Positions 1 to 6,417 of a DNA stretch of 13,521 nucleotides are shown one piece after another. The DNA is from an uncultured Clostridia bacterium (GTDB taxonomy: Bacteria > Bacillota > Clostridia > Christensenellales > Pumilibacteraceae): assembly GCA_947589145.1 (NCBI GenBank), contig CANQCB010000032.1, forward strand, positions 1-13,521, read 5' to 3'. The notes beneath the pieces were generated by a model, which ran no database searches, was not told where the DNA came from, and saw only the letters and a list, made by a program, of their open reading frames with translations. The position numbers were made by a program, and so were the translations under genes. Position 1 is the stretch's first letter; each line of letters opens with the position of its first letter.

Positions 1-1
1 G

Positions 2-355
2 AAGCGCGTAAAAGACGCGACCTTCACTCTCGACGATTTCCTCGTTCAGTTCGAATCGCTGAAAAAAATGGGCGGAATTTCCGAAGTTATGCAAATGATC
101 CCGGGAATGGGAAAATATAAAATCAACGACAAAGACATCGATGAAAAACGTATCGAAAAATATAAAGCAATAATTTGCTCCATGACGAAAAAAGAGAGGG
201 AATATCCCGAAATCGTCAAGTCCTCTCGCCGCAAGCGTATCAGCGCAGGCAGCGGTACGACAATTCAGGAAGTAAATCAACTGCTCAAACAATTCGATCA
301 AACGAAAGAAATGATGCGAAAAATGAAAAATAACAAAGGCAGATTGCCTTTCTGA
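2..355 (+). CDS. ffh: Signal recognition particle protein Ffh, C-terminal M domain (5' end outside window)
   Basis: This is the 3' part of ffh, 117 codons in frame from base 2; the NG GTPase domain lies upstream of the window. Ffh binds 4.5S/6S SRP RNA and hydrophobic signal sequences and delivers ribosomes to FtsY at the membrane. The visible part reads as an M domain: a TLDDFL..F..LKKMG segment at local residues 9-24, the IPGMGK loop at about 33-38, and the RNA-binding SSRRKRISAGSG motif at about 74-85, followed by the usual Met/Lys-rich tail (EMMRKMKNNKG) before TGA. The Met-rich character fits the signal-sequence groove. It is followed 37 nt later by rpsP, as in many Firmicutes. The identification is secure; only the N-terminal two thirds are unseen. 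Confidence 0.96.
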   Translation, partial: KRVKDATFTLDDFLVQFESLKKMGGISEVMQMIPGMGKYKINDKDIDEKRIEKYKAIICSMTKKEREYPEIVKSSRRKRISAGSGTTIQEVNQLLKQFDQTKEMMRKMKNNKGRLPF

Positions 356-392
356 TACTAAAAAAAATTATTTATAAACAAGGAGATAAAAA

Positions 393-689
393 ATGGTTAA
401 AATCAGACTTACGAGAATGGGTGACAAAAAATCGCCTTTTTACCGTATCGTAGTTGCGGACGAACGCGCCCCCAGAGACGGACGTTTCATTGACATTGTA
501 GGAACTTATAATCCCGTTACCAATCCCGCCGAAATCAAAATCGACGCGGAAAAGGCAAAGCAATGGCTTCGTAACGGCGCACAACCTACCGATACCGTAA
601 AATCCCTCTTCGTTCAGCAAGCAATTATCGATCCCGTAAAAATGCCCGCAAAGACCGGCGGCAAGAAAAACGCTAAGAAAGAAGGCTGA
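393..689 (+). CDS. rpsP: 30S ribosomal protein bS16
   Basis: The 98-residue product begins MVKIRLTRMGDKKSPFYRIV, the bS16 signature, continues with VADERAPRDGRFID.VGTYNP and ends in a Lys-rich tail. bS16 binds 16S rRNA in the 5' domain and is needed for 30S assembly. Its length is close to the family norm. The start is fixed by a consensus AAGGAG at 380-385, 7 nt before ATG 393; this is the clearest Shine-Dalgarno site in the first 6 kb, as expected for a highly expressed ribosomal gene. It sits between ffh and khpA, the standard Firmicutes order. khpA begins 2 nt after its TGA. Confidence 0.97.
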   Translation: MVKIRLTRMGDKKSPFYRIVVADERAPRDGRFIDIVGTYNPVTNPAEIKIDAEKAKQWLRNGAQPTDTVKSLFVQQAIIDPVKMPAKTGGKKNAKKEG

Positions 690-691
690 TT

Positions 692-913
692 ATGTTGGAG
701 TTAATTGAATTCATAGTACAAAATCTTGTTGAAAACAAAGACTCTGTACGCATTGAATCAGACGGCGAAACGTTAAAAATCATCGCCGCAAAGAACGACA
801 TAGGAAAGATAATCGGTAAGCAGGGGCGCACGGCAAAAGCAATACGAACGATTGTAAAAGCGGTCGGCGCAAAAGAAGGGAAAAAATACACGGTAGACAT
901 TATCGAAGTATAA
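692..913 (+). CDS. khpA: KH-domain RNA-binding protein KhpA (YlqC family)
   Basis: This 73-residue protein is a single KH domain. The GXXG RNA-binding loop is GKQG at residues 42-45 within a GKIIGKQGRTAKAIR helix-loop-helix segment. Family knowledge: KhpA forms a heterodimer with KhpB/Jag, binds RNA, and affects cell elongation and division in streptococci and small-RNA biology in other Firmicutes. Its place between rpsP and rimM is conserved. The ATG lies 2 nt after the rpsP stop, and no separate Shine-Dalgarno is evident beyond the purine-rich end of rpsP (aagaaagaagg), so translational coupling is likely. Confidence 0.94.
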   Translation: MLELIEFIVQNLVENKDSVRIESDGETLKIIAAKNDIGKIIGKQGRTAKAIRTIVKAVGAKEGKKYTVDIIEV

Positions 914-914
914 A

Positions 915-1415
915 GTGACTTTTACTATCGGAGAAATCGTTAAAGCGCAGGGTACACGAGGCGAGGTCAAAATCAAGCCTTATACCGATGATATCTCGCG
1001 TTTCAAAGAGCTTAACATCCTTTTAGTTGGAGGCTGTCCTTTTAAGATCCGCGGCGTAAACGTACGCGGCGGATTTGTTTATATTTCATTTGAAAGCGTA
1101 AATACCAGAAACGCCGCGGAAACGCTTGTGGGCAAAGCCGTGGAAATCGATCGTTCTCTGGCAAAACCTACGGGCGACGACGAATATTATATCGTAGACT
1201 TGATCGGTTGTAACGTGTATTTGTCCGACGGCACGAAAATAGGAATTCTGAAGGATATAGAAAACTTCGGAAGCGCGGATATTTTTACCGTAAAAGGCGA
1301 TAAAACCGTTCGATTTCCGTTTTTATGCCGCTTAAACTTGCGCTACGACGGTACTCTCAAAACAATAACCGTCGATAAAGACAAATTCGAAGAGGTGTGC
1401 TGTTATGAAGATTGA
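915..1415 (+). CDS. rimM: Ribosome maturation factor RimM
   Basis: This 166-residue protein has the two RimM modules. The N-terminal beta-barrel begins with GEIVKAQGTRGEVKIKP at residues 6-22, and a C-terminal PRC-barrel begins at EYYIVDLIGC (90-99). RimM binds uS19 and helps mature the 30S head during 16S rRNA processing. The start is GTG at 915, one base after the khpA stop, because the family N-terminus aligns there and no in-frame ATG precedes the conserved motif. The usual LLP-type motif near the C-terminus is replaced by FPFLCRLNL. The last 11 nt overlap trmD. Confidence 0.94.
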   Translation: MTFTIGEIVKAQGTRGEVKIKPYTDDISRFKELNILLVGGCPFKIRGVNVRGGFVYISFESVNTRNAAETLVGKAVEIDRSLAKPTGDDEYYIVDLIGCNVYLSDGTKIGILKDIENFGSADIFTVKGDKTVRFPFLCRLNLRYDGTLKTITVDKDKFEEVCCYED

Positions 1416-2082
1416 TATTTTGACGCTTTTTCCCGACATGTTCGCGCCTCTTTATCAAAGTATTATCGGGCGCGCCGAAAGCAGTGGAATTGTTCGGATC
1501 AACACCGTGAACATTCGTGATTATACTGTCGATAAGCATGGAAAATGCGATGACGTTCCTTACGGCGGCGGAGCGGGCATGGTAATGACGCCGCAACCGA
1601 TTGTCGACTGCGTCAACGCCGTCGACCCCGACCGCAAAGCACGGCGCATTTATATGTCGCCCAAGGGAAAAACTTTATCCGTACAACTTGCGAAAAATCT
1701 TGCGCAAGAAGAAAATTTGCTTTTTCTGTGCGGGCATTACGAGGGAGTAGATCAGCGCGCGCTCGACATTTGCGGTTTCGAAGAAATTTCGATCGGCGAT
1801 TATATTCTCACCGGCGGAGAACTTGCGGCAATGGTTACTATTGACGCATTACTGCGCTTTGTTAACGGCGTACTCGGCTCAAACGAGTCCGCCTTAGACG
1901 AAAGTTTTTCTGACGGCTTGCTCGAATATCCGCAATATACACGTCCGGCAGTGTTTATGGGAAGGGAAGTTCCCAAAGTTTTACTTTCGGGACACCACGC
2001 TAAAATAGACGAATGGAGAAAAAATCTGGCAAAAGAATTGACAGCGACGCTACGTCCCGACCTTAAAAAAGATGATAATTAA
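1405..2082 (+). CDS. trmD: tRNA (guanine37-N1)-methyltransferase TrmD
   Basis: TrmD uses S-adenosylmethionine to methylate G37, next to the anticodon, preventing +1 frameshifting. It is a SPOUT-class enzyme with a deep trefoil knot. The 225-residue product starts MKIDILTLFPDMF, has VPYGGGAGMVM at 51-61, the knot motifs CGHYEGVDQR (109-118) and GDYILTGGEL (131-140), and the SDGLLEYPQYTRP catalytic-region motif near 169-181 followed by the LLSGHHAKI signature. It is slightly shorter than many homologues (about 240). ATG 1405 lies inside the end of rimM (11-nt overlap). The next gene is rbgA rather than rplS, which usually follows trmD. Confidence 0.97.
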   Translation: MKIDILTLFPDMFAPLYQSIIGRAESSGIVRINTVNIRDYTVDKHGKCDDVPYGGGAGMVMTPQPIVDCVNAVDPDRKARRIYMSPKGKTLSVQLAKNLAQEENLLFLCGHYEGVDQRALDICGFEEISIGDYILTGGELAAMVTIDALLRFVNGVLGSNESALDESFSDGLLEYPQYTRPAVFMGREVPKVLLSGHHAKIDEWRKNLAKELTATLRPDLKKDDN

Positions 2083-2914
2083 TTGGTTTCCCGGTCATAT
2101 GACCAAATCGTTACGCGAAATCGACGATAAAATCAAACTCGTCGACGCGGTGGTGTATGTGCTTGACAGCCGTGCGCCGTTTTCGTGTATCAATCCGTCT
2201 TTGAACAAGGCCATAATCGACAAACCGATAGTCTATGCGCTCAATAAAGCGGATACCGTTCCCGACAAAGAACTTTCGGGATGGGTAGATAAACTCACGG
2301 GGAAAAATACCGTTGCCGTAAAATTAAATTCAACGGCATCCAATTCGGCGCAAATTATAGCTTCAAAACTCCGTTTGCTATGCGCGGATAAAATCGAAAA
2401 AAAGAAAGCACGCGGAATCAATGCCGTAATTCGAGCAATGGTTGTCGGCGTTCCCAACTCGGGAAAATCCACTCTTATCAACAACCTGTGCGGCAGAGCC
2501 AAAACCGCCACGGGGAACAAAGCGGGCGTTACGCGCGGACAGCAATGGGTCAAAATCGATAATTATCTTGAAGTGCTCGACACTCCCGGTACGCTATATC
2601 CGAAACTTGCCGATCAAACTATTGCGCTCAACCTTGCGTTCATAGGAAGTATTAGAGACGAGGTTGTGGATACTTATGAACTTTCTCTTGAACTTATAAA
2701 TCGGTTAAATAGAATGGGTAACGCGTTCACGGTAAGATACGGTATATGTCCATCCGACAGCCCGCTTAAAGATCTATGCGCCATTGCCGCCAAACGCGGA
2801 TATATATTAAAGGGAAACGAATACGACCTTGCGCGGACTTCCGCCGCGGTTATTGACGATTTCAGAAAGGGCAGGATGGGGAAGATAATCCTCGAAAAGT
2901 CAAATGAACACTAA
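2072..2914 (+). CDS. rbgA: Ribosome biogenesis GTPase RbgA (YlqF)
   Basis: RbgA is a circularly permuted GTPase acting late in 50S subunit assembly, around uL6/bL27/bL36 incorporation in Bacillus. The permuted order is visible: G4 NKAD at residues 58-61 precedes G1 GVPNSGKST at 126-134 and G3 DTPG at 170-173. The N-terminal NWFPGHMTKS signature (4-13), with the family histidine, is intact. Length (280 aa) is normal. ATG 2072 overlaps the trmD end by 11 nt and has no convincing Shine-Dalgarno, so it is probably read by re-initiation. Its TAA overlaps rnhB by 11 nt. Confidence 0.96.
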   Translation: MIINWFPGHMTKSLREIDDKIKLVDAVVYVLDSRAPFSCINPSLNKAIIDKPIVYALNKADTVPDKELSGWVDKLTGKNTVAVKLNSTASNSAQIIASKLRLLCADKIEKKKARGINAVIRAMVVGVPNSGKSTLINNLCGRAKTATGNKAGVTRGQQWVKIDNYLEVLDTPGTLYPKLADQTIALNLAFIGSIRDEVVDTYELSLELINRLNRMGNAFTVRYGICPSDSPLKDLCAIAAKRGYILKGNEYDLARTSAAVIDDFRKGRMGKIILEKSNEH

Positions 2915-3509
2915 ACAACTGTTCGAATATGATAAGAAAATTGCTTGCTTGATAGCAGGAGTTGACGAAGCCGGCAGAGGTCCGTTAGCGGGCCCGGTAG
3001 TTTGCGCGGCTTGCATTATGGGCGACAGCTATATAGAAGGGATAGACGACAGCAAAAAAATAAGCGAAAAAAAGCGCGAACTACTCTATGATCGAATTAT
3101 AGAAAATTGCTTGTCCTATGGCGTCGGCATAGTCGATGAAAAAGAAATAGATAAACTGAATATTCTTAACGCCACAAAAAAAGGTATGGAAATTGCCGTT
3201 AAATCGCTGCATATTATGCCTGACATAGTACTGATTGACGCTGTTAAAGACTTAAAATTTGATTACAAACAGAAGTCTATAATTAAAGGAGACGCGACAA
3301 GTTACGCAATCGCCGCCGCTTCGATAATAGCGAAAGTTACCCGTGACCGAATAATGCGGGATTACGATATCCAATATCCCGAATACGGATTTGCCAAGAA
3401 CAAAGGGTACGGAACGGAATATCACATTGCCGCGTTAAAAAAATACGGCGCTTGCGAAATACACAGGCATACTTTTATTAAAAATTTTATAAATGAGCAA
3501 GAAGTTTAA
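2904..3509 (+). CDS. rnhB: Ribonuclease HII
   Basis: RNase HII cuts the RNA strand of RNA/DNA hybrids, including single misincorporated ribonucleotides, starting ribonucleotide excision repair. The 201-residue product has the signature GVDEAGRGPLAGPVVCA (residues 19-35) and the four acidic metal ligands in place: D21, E22, D112 (in LIDAV) and D130 (in KGDATSYAIAAASIIAKVTRDR). The tyrosine that senses the RNA-DNA junction is probably in the KNKGYGT segment. The gene overlaps rbgA by 11 nt and yraN by 17 nt. The rbgA-rnhB-yraN order is standard in Firmicutes. Confidence 0.97.
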   Translation: MNTKQLFEYDKKIACLIAGVDEAGRGPLAGPVVCAACIMGDSYIEGIDDSKKISEKKRELLYDRIIENCLSYGVGIVDEKEIDKLNILNATKKGMEIAVKSLHIMPDIVLIDAVKDLKFDYKQKSIIKGDATSYAIAAASIIAKVTRDRIMRDYDIQYPEYGFAKNKGYGTEYHIAALKKYGACEIHRHTFIKNFINEQEV

Positions 3510-3864
3510 CAAAGAAATAGGAAATATCGGTGAGCGTATTGCCGAAAAATATCTGAAAAATCTCGGATATATTATTGTGGAGCGCAATTACAAAACCGAT
3601 ATCGGCGAAATAGATATAATTGCAAACGACGGCAACTATTTGGTTTTTGTGGAAGTAAAAGCAAAAAATTCATTGGAATTCGGTTTTCCCTCGGAAGAGG
3701 TAGACGTGCGAAAACAAAGGAAAATATGCATGGTTGCCGCGCAATATATAAAGCGAAATATGTTCTTCGACTCGGCGGTAAGGTTCGACGTGGTCGAAGT
3801 TTACCTGAATACGCGCGAAGTCAATCATATCGTTAACGCGTTCGACAGCTATTTGAAATATTGA
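3493..3864 (+). CDS. yraN: UPF0102 family protein YraN, nuclease-fold
   Basis: This 123-residue protein matches the UPF0102/YraN family: G.IGER.AEKYL...GY at residues 10-26, RNY (31-33), the IGEIDIIA motif (37-44) and LVFVEVKAK (50-58). The E-ID...EVK arrangement is that of the restriction-endonuclease-like (PD-(D/E)XK) fold. Its biological role is not firmly established in most bacteria, though its persistent linkage to rnhB hints at nucleic acid processing. Length is normal. ATG 3493 lies within the last 17 nt of rnhB and has no clear Shine-Dalgarno of its own. Confidence 0.9.
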   Translation: MSKKFNKEIGNIGERIAEKYLKNLGYIIVERNYKTDIGEIDIIANDGNYLVFVEVKAKNSLEFGFPSEEVDVRKQRKICMVAAQYIKRNMFFDSAVRFDVVEVYLNTREVNHIVNAFDSYLKY

Positions 3865-3873
3865 CGTTGCGGC

Positions 3874-3879
3874 TATAAT
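3874..3879 (+). promoter_or_regulatory. Perfect TATAAT -10-like box just upstream of alr
   Basis: The 32-nt yraN-alr gap contains TATAAT at 3874-3879. The best -35 candidate is TTGAAA at 3853-3858, giving a 15-bp spacer, shorter than the preferred 17. A transcript starting about 7 nt downstream (near 3886) would have a leader of only some 11 nt before ATG 3897. Promoter function is an inference from the motif alone. Confidence 0.35.
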
Positions 3880-3880
3880 C

Positions 3881-3901
3881 GGCATATATTTTTTATATGC
3901 C
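3881..3901 (+). repeat. Perfect 8-bp inverted repeat enclosing the alr start codon
   Basis: GGCATATA (3881-3888), a TTTTT loop (3889-3893) and TATATGCC (3894-3901) form a perfect stem-loop. The ATG of alr (3897-3899) lies wholly in the 3' arm. No Shine-Dalgarno is visible in front of this start. In RNA reading through from yraN the AUG would be paired. In RNA starting near 3886 most of the 5' arm would be absent. The symmetry is seen directly; a regulatory role is inference. Confidence 0.5.
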
Positions 3902-4868
3902 CGAAGCATTTATAAATCTCTCGGCGCTCATCCGCAACGCCGAAAAATGCAAAAAGTTTTCCCGACTTTGCGCGGTTGTAAAAGCCGACGCCTACGGTTT
4001 AGGCGCGGATAGAATAGCGACCGAACTCGGCGAAATCGCCGATATGTTTGCCGTCGCAACGCAAGCCGAAGCGGAAAGACTTGTCGCATGCGGAGTTAAA
4101 AAAGATATTCTCATTCTCGGACGAAGCCTTTACGGAAGCGCGGCGCGAAATATAATCCACACTGTTTCTTCGGCAGAAGAAATCGAAAGACTCGGTTTCC
4201 GTCCGCGCGTCGCAATTAAGGTCAATACGGGAATGAACAGATACGGTGCAGATCCTTCCGAAGTGCCGGCTTTGCTTTCGTCGGCAAGAGAAAAAGCGGA
4301 AATATCTTCGATTTACTCGCATTTGCGCGACAGTTCGGACAAAGAACTTTCCGCAAAACAGTTATCCGTATTCAAGTCGGTAACCGACGGAACGGGCATT
4401 CCGAGGCACATCTCCGCCACAGGAGGAATTTCGCTCGGAAGAGATTATGCGTTGGATTTTGTACGCGCAGGCGTCGGTTTGTACGGAGGCACGAAAGGTT
4501 TTGAAAACGTAATTACGGTCACCGCGCCCGTCCTCGAAGTGAGAAACGTCGCGGCAGGCGAAGGATTCGGATACGGGAACGCTTTGCTGAATAAGCCCGC
4601 TCGCGTAGCCGTAATAGAAATCGGTTATGCCGACGGTTACAGACGGCTTTCAGCGCCGAGATACCTTCTCATAAACGGCAAATTACGCCGCGTTCTGGCA
4701 GTGTGCATGGATGTTTGTTTTGCGGAAGGCGACGACGTGACAAAGGGAGACGTCGCGGAAATAATAGGCAACGGTATCACGCTCGAAAACCTTGCAAAAT
4801 CTTATGGAACTATCACGTACGAAGTATTGACGGGACTTGGAAAAAGGGTTATACGCAGATATGGATAA
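3897..4868 (+). CDS. alr: Alanine racemase (short form)
   Basis: This PLP enzyme converts L-Ala to D-Ala for peptidoglycan. The PLP lysine is K29 in VVKADAYGLG, the opposite-face tyrosine is Y244 in GYADGYRR, and GMNRYG (112-117), RAGVGLYG (190-197) and the C-terminal TYEVLTGLGKRV block are all recognisable. At 323 residues it is clearly shorter than typical Alr (about 360-390). The N-terminus begins about 10 residues closer to the lysine than usual, and several barrel loops look trimmed. The usual MDQ motif reads MDV (271-273). An in-frame TAA at 3876-3878 rules out a longer product. The start lies in a hairpin and lacks a Shine-Dalgarno. It overlaps the next gene by 8 nt. Confidence 0.9.
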   Translation: MPEAFINLSALIRNAEKCKKFSRLCAVVKADAYGLGADRIATELGEIADMFAVATQAEAERLVACGVKKDILILGRSLYGSAARNIIHTVSSAEEIERLGFRPRVAIKVNTGMNRYGADPSEVPALLSSAREKAEISSIYSHLRDSSDKELSAKQLSVFKSVTDGTGIPRHISATGGISLGRDYALDFVRAGVGLYGGTKGFENVITVTAPVLEVRNVAAGEGFGYGNALLNKPARVAVIEIGYADGYRRLSAPRYLLINGKLRRVLAVCMDVCFAEGDDVTKGDVAEIIGNGITLENLAKSYGTITYEVLTGLGKRVIRRYG

Positions 4869-5346
4869 AAATGATATTCGGTTTCTTTATAAAGTAATTC
4901 GCAAATCGGTGGCCGAGCGCGAGAAAAAAGAGGCGATGATTTTAAGCAAATTATCGAAAATTGCAGGTAGGCCAAAGACCGTATTTTGCTATGAATCTAT
5001 CGGCGGCGAAGTTTCCACTGCGAAAATTATTGCTTATTTTGCGGAGTTTGCAGATGTTTATGTTCCGGAGGTTTGCGGACGCGACATGAAAATGAAAGCG
5101 ATCTTTTCGGACAAGTACTCCGACGTTGCGCCCGAACTGACGATCGTTCCGCTTATTGCGTTTGACGAAACGATAAATCGCGTCGGATTCGGAGGCGGTT
5201 ACTACGACAGATTTCTTGCGAAATACGCTACTAAATCGGTGGGGATCGCATTCGACGAACAGCAGTGCGAGCCTTTCGAAAAAGAAGTCACCGACATACC
5301 GCTTGACATGATAATCACTCCAACGAGGATATTGAAGATAAATTGA
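4861..5346 (+). CDS. 5-formyltetrahydrofolate cyclo-ligase, shortened
   Basis: This enzyme (5-FCL/MTHFS, YqgN/YgfA family) converts 5-formyl-THF and ATP to 5,10-methenyl-THF. The diagnostic C-terminal motif RVGFGGGYYDRFLA is at residues 107-120, preceded by IVPLIAFD (95-102). The N-terminal helix has the basic R..V..RE pattern, and CYESIGGEVSTAKII (43-57) and VYVPEV (67-72) are family-like. At 161 aa it is short. Between the DMKMKAIF strand and IVPLIAFD there is no G-I-x-E-P segment, which most homologues carry, so about 20 residues seem missing. I chose ATG 4861 over TTG 4837, because the protein from 4861 already starts at the first family helix. It overlaps alr by 8 nt and rsmD-coaD by 4 nt (TTGA). 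Confidence 0.85.
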   Translation: MDKNDIRFLYKVIRKSVAEREKKEAMILSKLSKIAGRPKTVFCYESIGGEVSTAKIIAYFAEFADVYVPEVCGRDMKMKAIFSDKYSDVAPELTIVPLIAFDETINRVGFGGGYYDRFLAKYATKSVGIAFDEQQCEPFEKEVTDIPLDMIITPTRILKIN

Positions 5347-6353
5347 GAATTATTTCGGGAAAATTCAAAGGCAAACGGCTTTTCACATTGGAGGGAAATT
5401 TGACTCGCCCGACCTCGGACAAGGTTAAGGAGAGCATATTTTCCATATTAACTTCTTGCGGCGAGATGGGCGGTAAAGTTCTCGATTTGTTTGCGGGTTC
5501 GGGCGCGCTCGGAATAGAGGCGCTCAGCCGAGGCGCGTCGAGCACGGTTTTTGTGGATAAAAATCCGAATGCCGTTGCAATCATACGAAAAAATCTCGCC
5601 TTGGTCGGCAAAAACGACAGGGTATACAACACCGATTGGAAGGTAGCGTTGCGAAAACTCCAAGGCAGCCAATTCGACATTATATTCGTCGATCCGCCTT
5701 ACGCGCTCGGTATTGAAGAAGATATTTTAACCGAAATTTCCGATAAAAATCTGCTTTCCGACGATGGCGTAATAATCGTGGAGCATTCGAGTAACAACGC
5801 CTTTCATTTTGACAAGAAAATCTATACCGAGGACAAGCGTTCGTATTCGGGAACTTGCGTCACATTCCTGCGCAAACGTATTTCAAACACTTGCGTTTTT
5901 CCGGGATCGTTCAATCCGTTTACGTTGGGGCACAGACATCTCGCGATCAACGCGTTACGGCTGTATGATCGCGTAATAGTCGCCGTTTCCGAAGAAACGT
6001 ATAAAGATAACATGCTCGACGCTCAAATTCGTGCAAAATTAGCCGCTAAATCGCTTGCGGATTTAAGTGGAATTGATGTACAATGTTTTAGCGGAATGTT
6101 GACGGACTTCCTTGCCGATAAAAACTGTTTCAACATAGTCAGAGGTTACCGAAACGATAACGACTATGAATATGAAAAAGAACTCGAAAGTATTTATCTA
6201 TCCATGGACAAGCGCGTCAATTTCGTTTTGCTCAAATCGGATATGCCCGAGATTTCGAGCGAAGCAGTTCGCAAAAAAATCAAAGAGAACGCAGACTTAT
6301 CCGAACTCGTCTCGGAACAAATTATCGACGAGGTAAAAGAACTTTATAAGTAA
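5343..6353 (+). CDS. rsmD-coaD: Fused 16S rRNA m2G966 methyltransferase RsmD and phosphopantetheine adenylyltransferase CoaD
   Basis: One continuous 336-residue ORF carries two enzymes normally encoded by adjacent genes. Residues 1-178 are RsmD: MRIISGKFKGKRL start, T-R-P-T-S-D-K-V-K-E (21-30), SAM motif VLDLFAGSGALGIEALSRGA (46-65), catalytic DPPY (117-120), and GVIIVEHS (142-149). Residues 182-336 are CoaD: T/HxGH nucleotidyltransferase motif GSFNPFTLGH (188-197), a lysine at 221, RGYRNDNDYEYE (267-278), and ISSEAVR (304-310). CoaD makes dephospho-CoA from 4'-phosphopantetheine and ATP. Both halves are nearly full length with essentially no linker (FLRKRISNTCVFPGSF). The start is TTG 5343, overlapping the upstream TGA as TTGA. 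There is no in-frame ATG, GTG or TTG at the junction. Confidence 0.93.
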   Translation: MRIISGKFKGKRLFTLEGNLTRPTSDKVKESIFSILTSCGEMGGKVLDLFAGSGALGIEALSRGASSTVFVDKNPNAVAIIRKNLALVGKNDRVYNTDWKVALRKLQGSQFDIIFVDPPYALGIEEDILTEISDKNLLSDDGVIIVEHSSNNAFHFDKKIYTEDKRSYSGTCVTFLRKRISNTCVFPGSFNPFTLGHRHLAINALRLYDRVIVAVSEETYKDNMLDAQIRAKLAAKSLADLSGIDVQCFSGMLTDFLADKNCFNIVRGYRNDNDYEYEKELESIYLSMDKRVNFVLLKSDMPEISSEAVRKKIKENADLSELVSEQIIDEVKELYK

Positions 6354-6354
6354 A

Positions 6355-6372
6355 AAGTCTCAATCGAGACTT
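6355..6372 (+). repeat. Small stem-loop after rsmD-coaD
   Basis: AAGTCTC (6355-6361), loop AATC (6362-6365), GAGACTT (6366-6372) form a perfect 7-bp stem starting 2 nt after the rsmD-coaD stop. No T-run follows, so it is not a classical intrinsic terminator. It could stabilise the 3' end of the long upstream transcript or be a weak attenuator in front of the DAHP synthase gene. The structure is seen; its role is unknown. Confidence 0.4.
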
Positions 6373-6401
6373 AGGTTCACTTGATATAAATCGAAAATAA
6401 T

Positions 6402-6417
6402 TATAAAAATTTTTATA
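6402..6417. repeat. 16-bp A/T palindrome in the DAHP synthase leader
   Basis: TATAAAAATTTTTATA is perfectly self-complementary and ends 16 nt before ATG 6434. Its left part includes a TATAAA that could be a -10 element, with TTGATA at 6381-6386 15 bp upstream. So the palindrome may overlap the promoter and could act as an operator, or simply be A-tract promoter DNA. Only the symmetry is certain. Confidence 0.35.

Noticed and set aside
3861..3879. TTGACG ... TATAAT before alr as a consensus promoter pair
   Set aside because: The two hexamers are only 7 bp apart, too close to be a -35/-10 pair; only the TATAAT is kept as a candidate, with TTGAAA as a weak -35.
4837..4860. Upstream TTG start adding 8 residues to the 5-FCL
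   Set aside because: The ATG at 4861 gives a protein that already begins at the first family helix, and the extra residues show no conservation pattern. It would also increase the overlap with alr from 8 to 32 nt.
5880..5900. A separate coaD start at the RsmD/CoaD junction
   Set aside because: No in-frame ATG, GTG or TTG and no Shine-Dalgarno near the junction. ATT at I180 is possible in principle but rare, so the fused reading is preferred.
6355..6372. Intrinsic terminator after rsmD-coaD
   Set aside because: The 7-bp stem is not followed by a T-run, so it is listed as a hairpin only.
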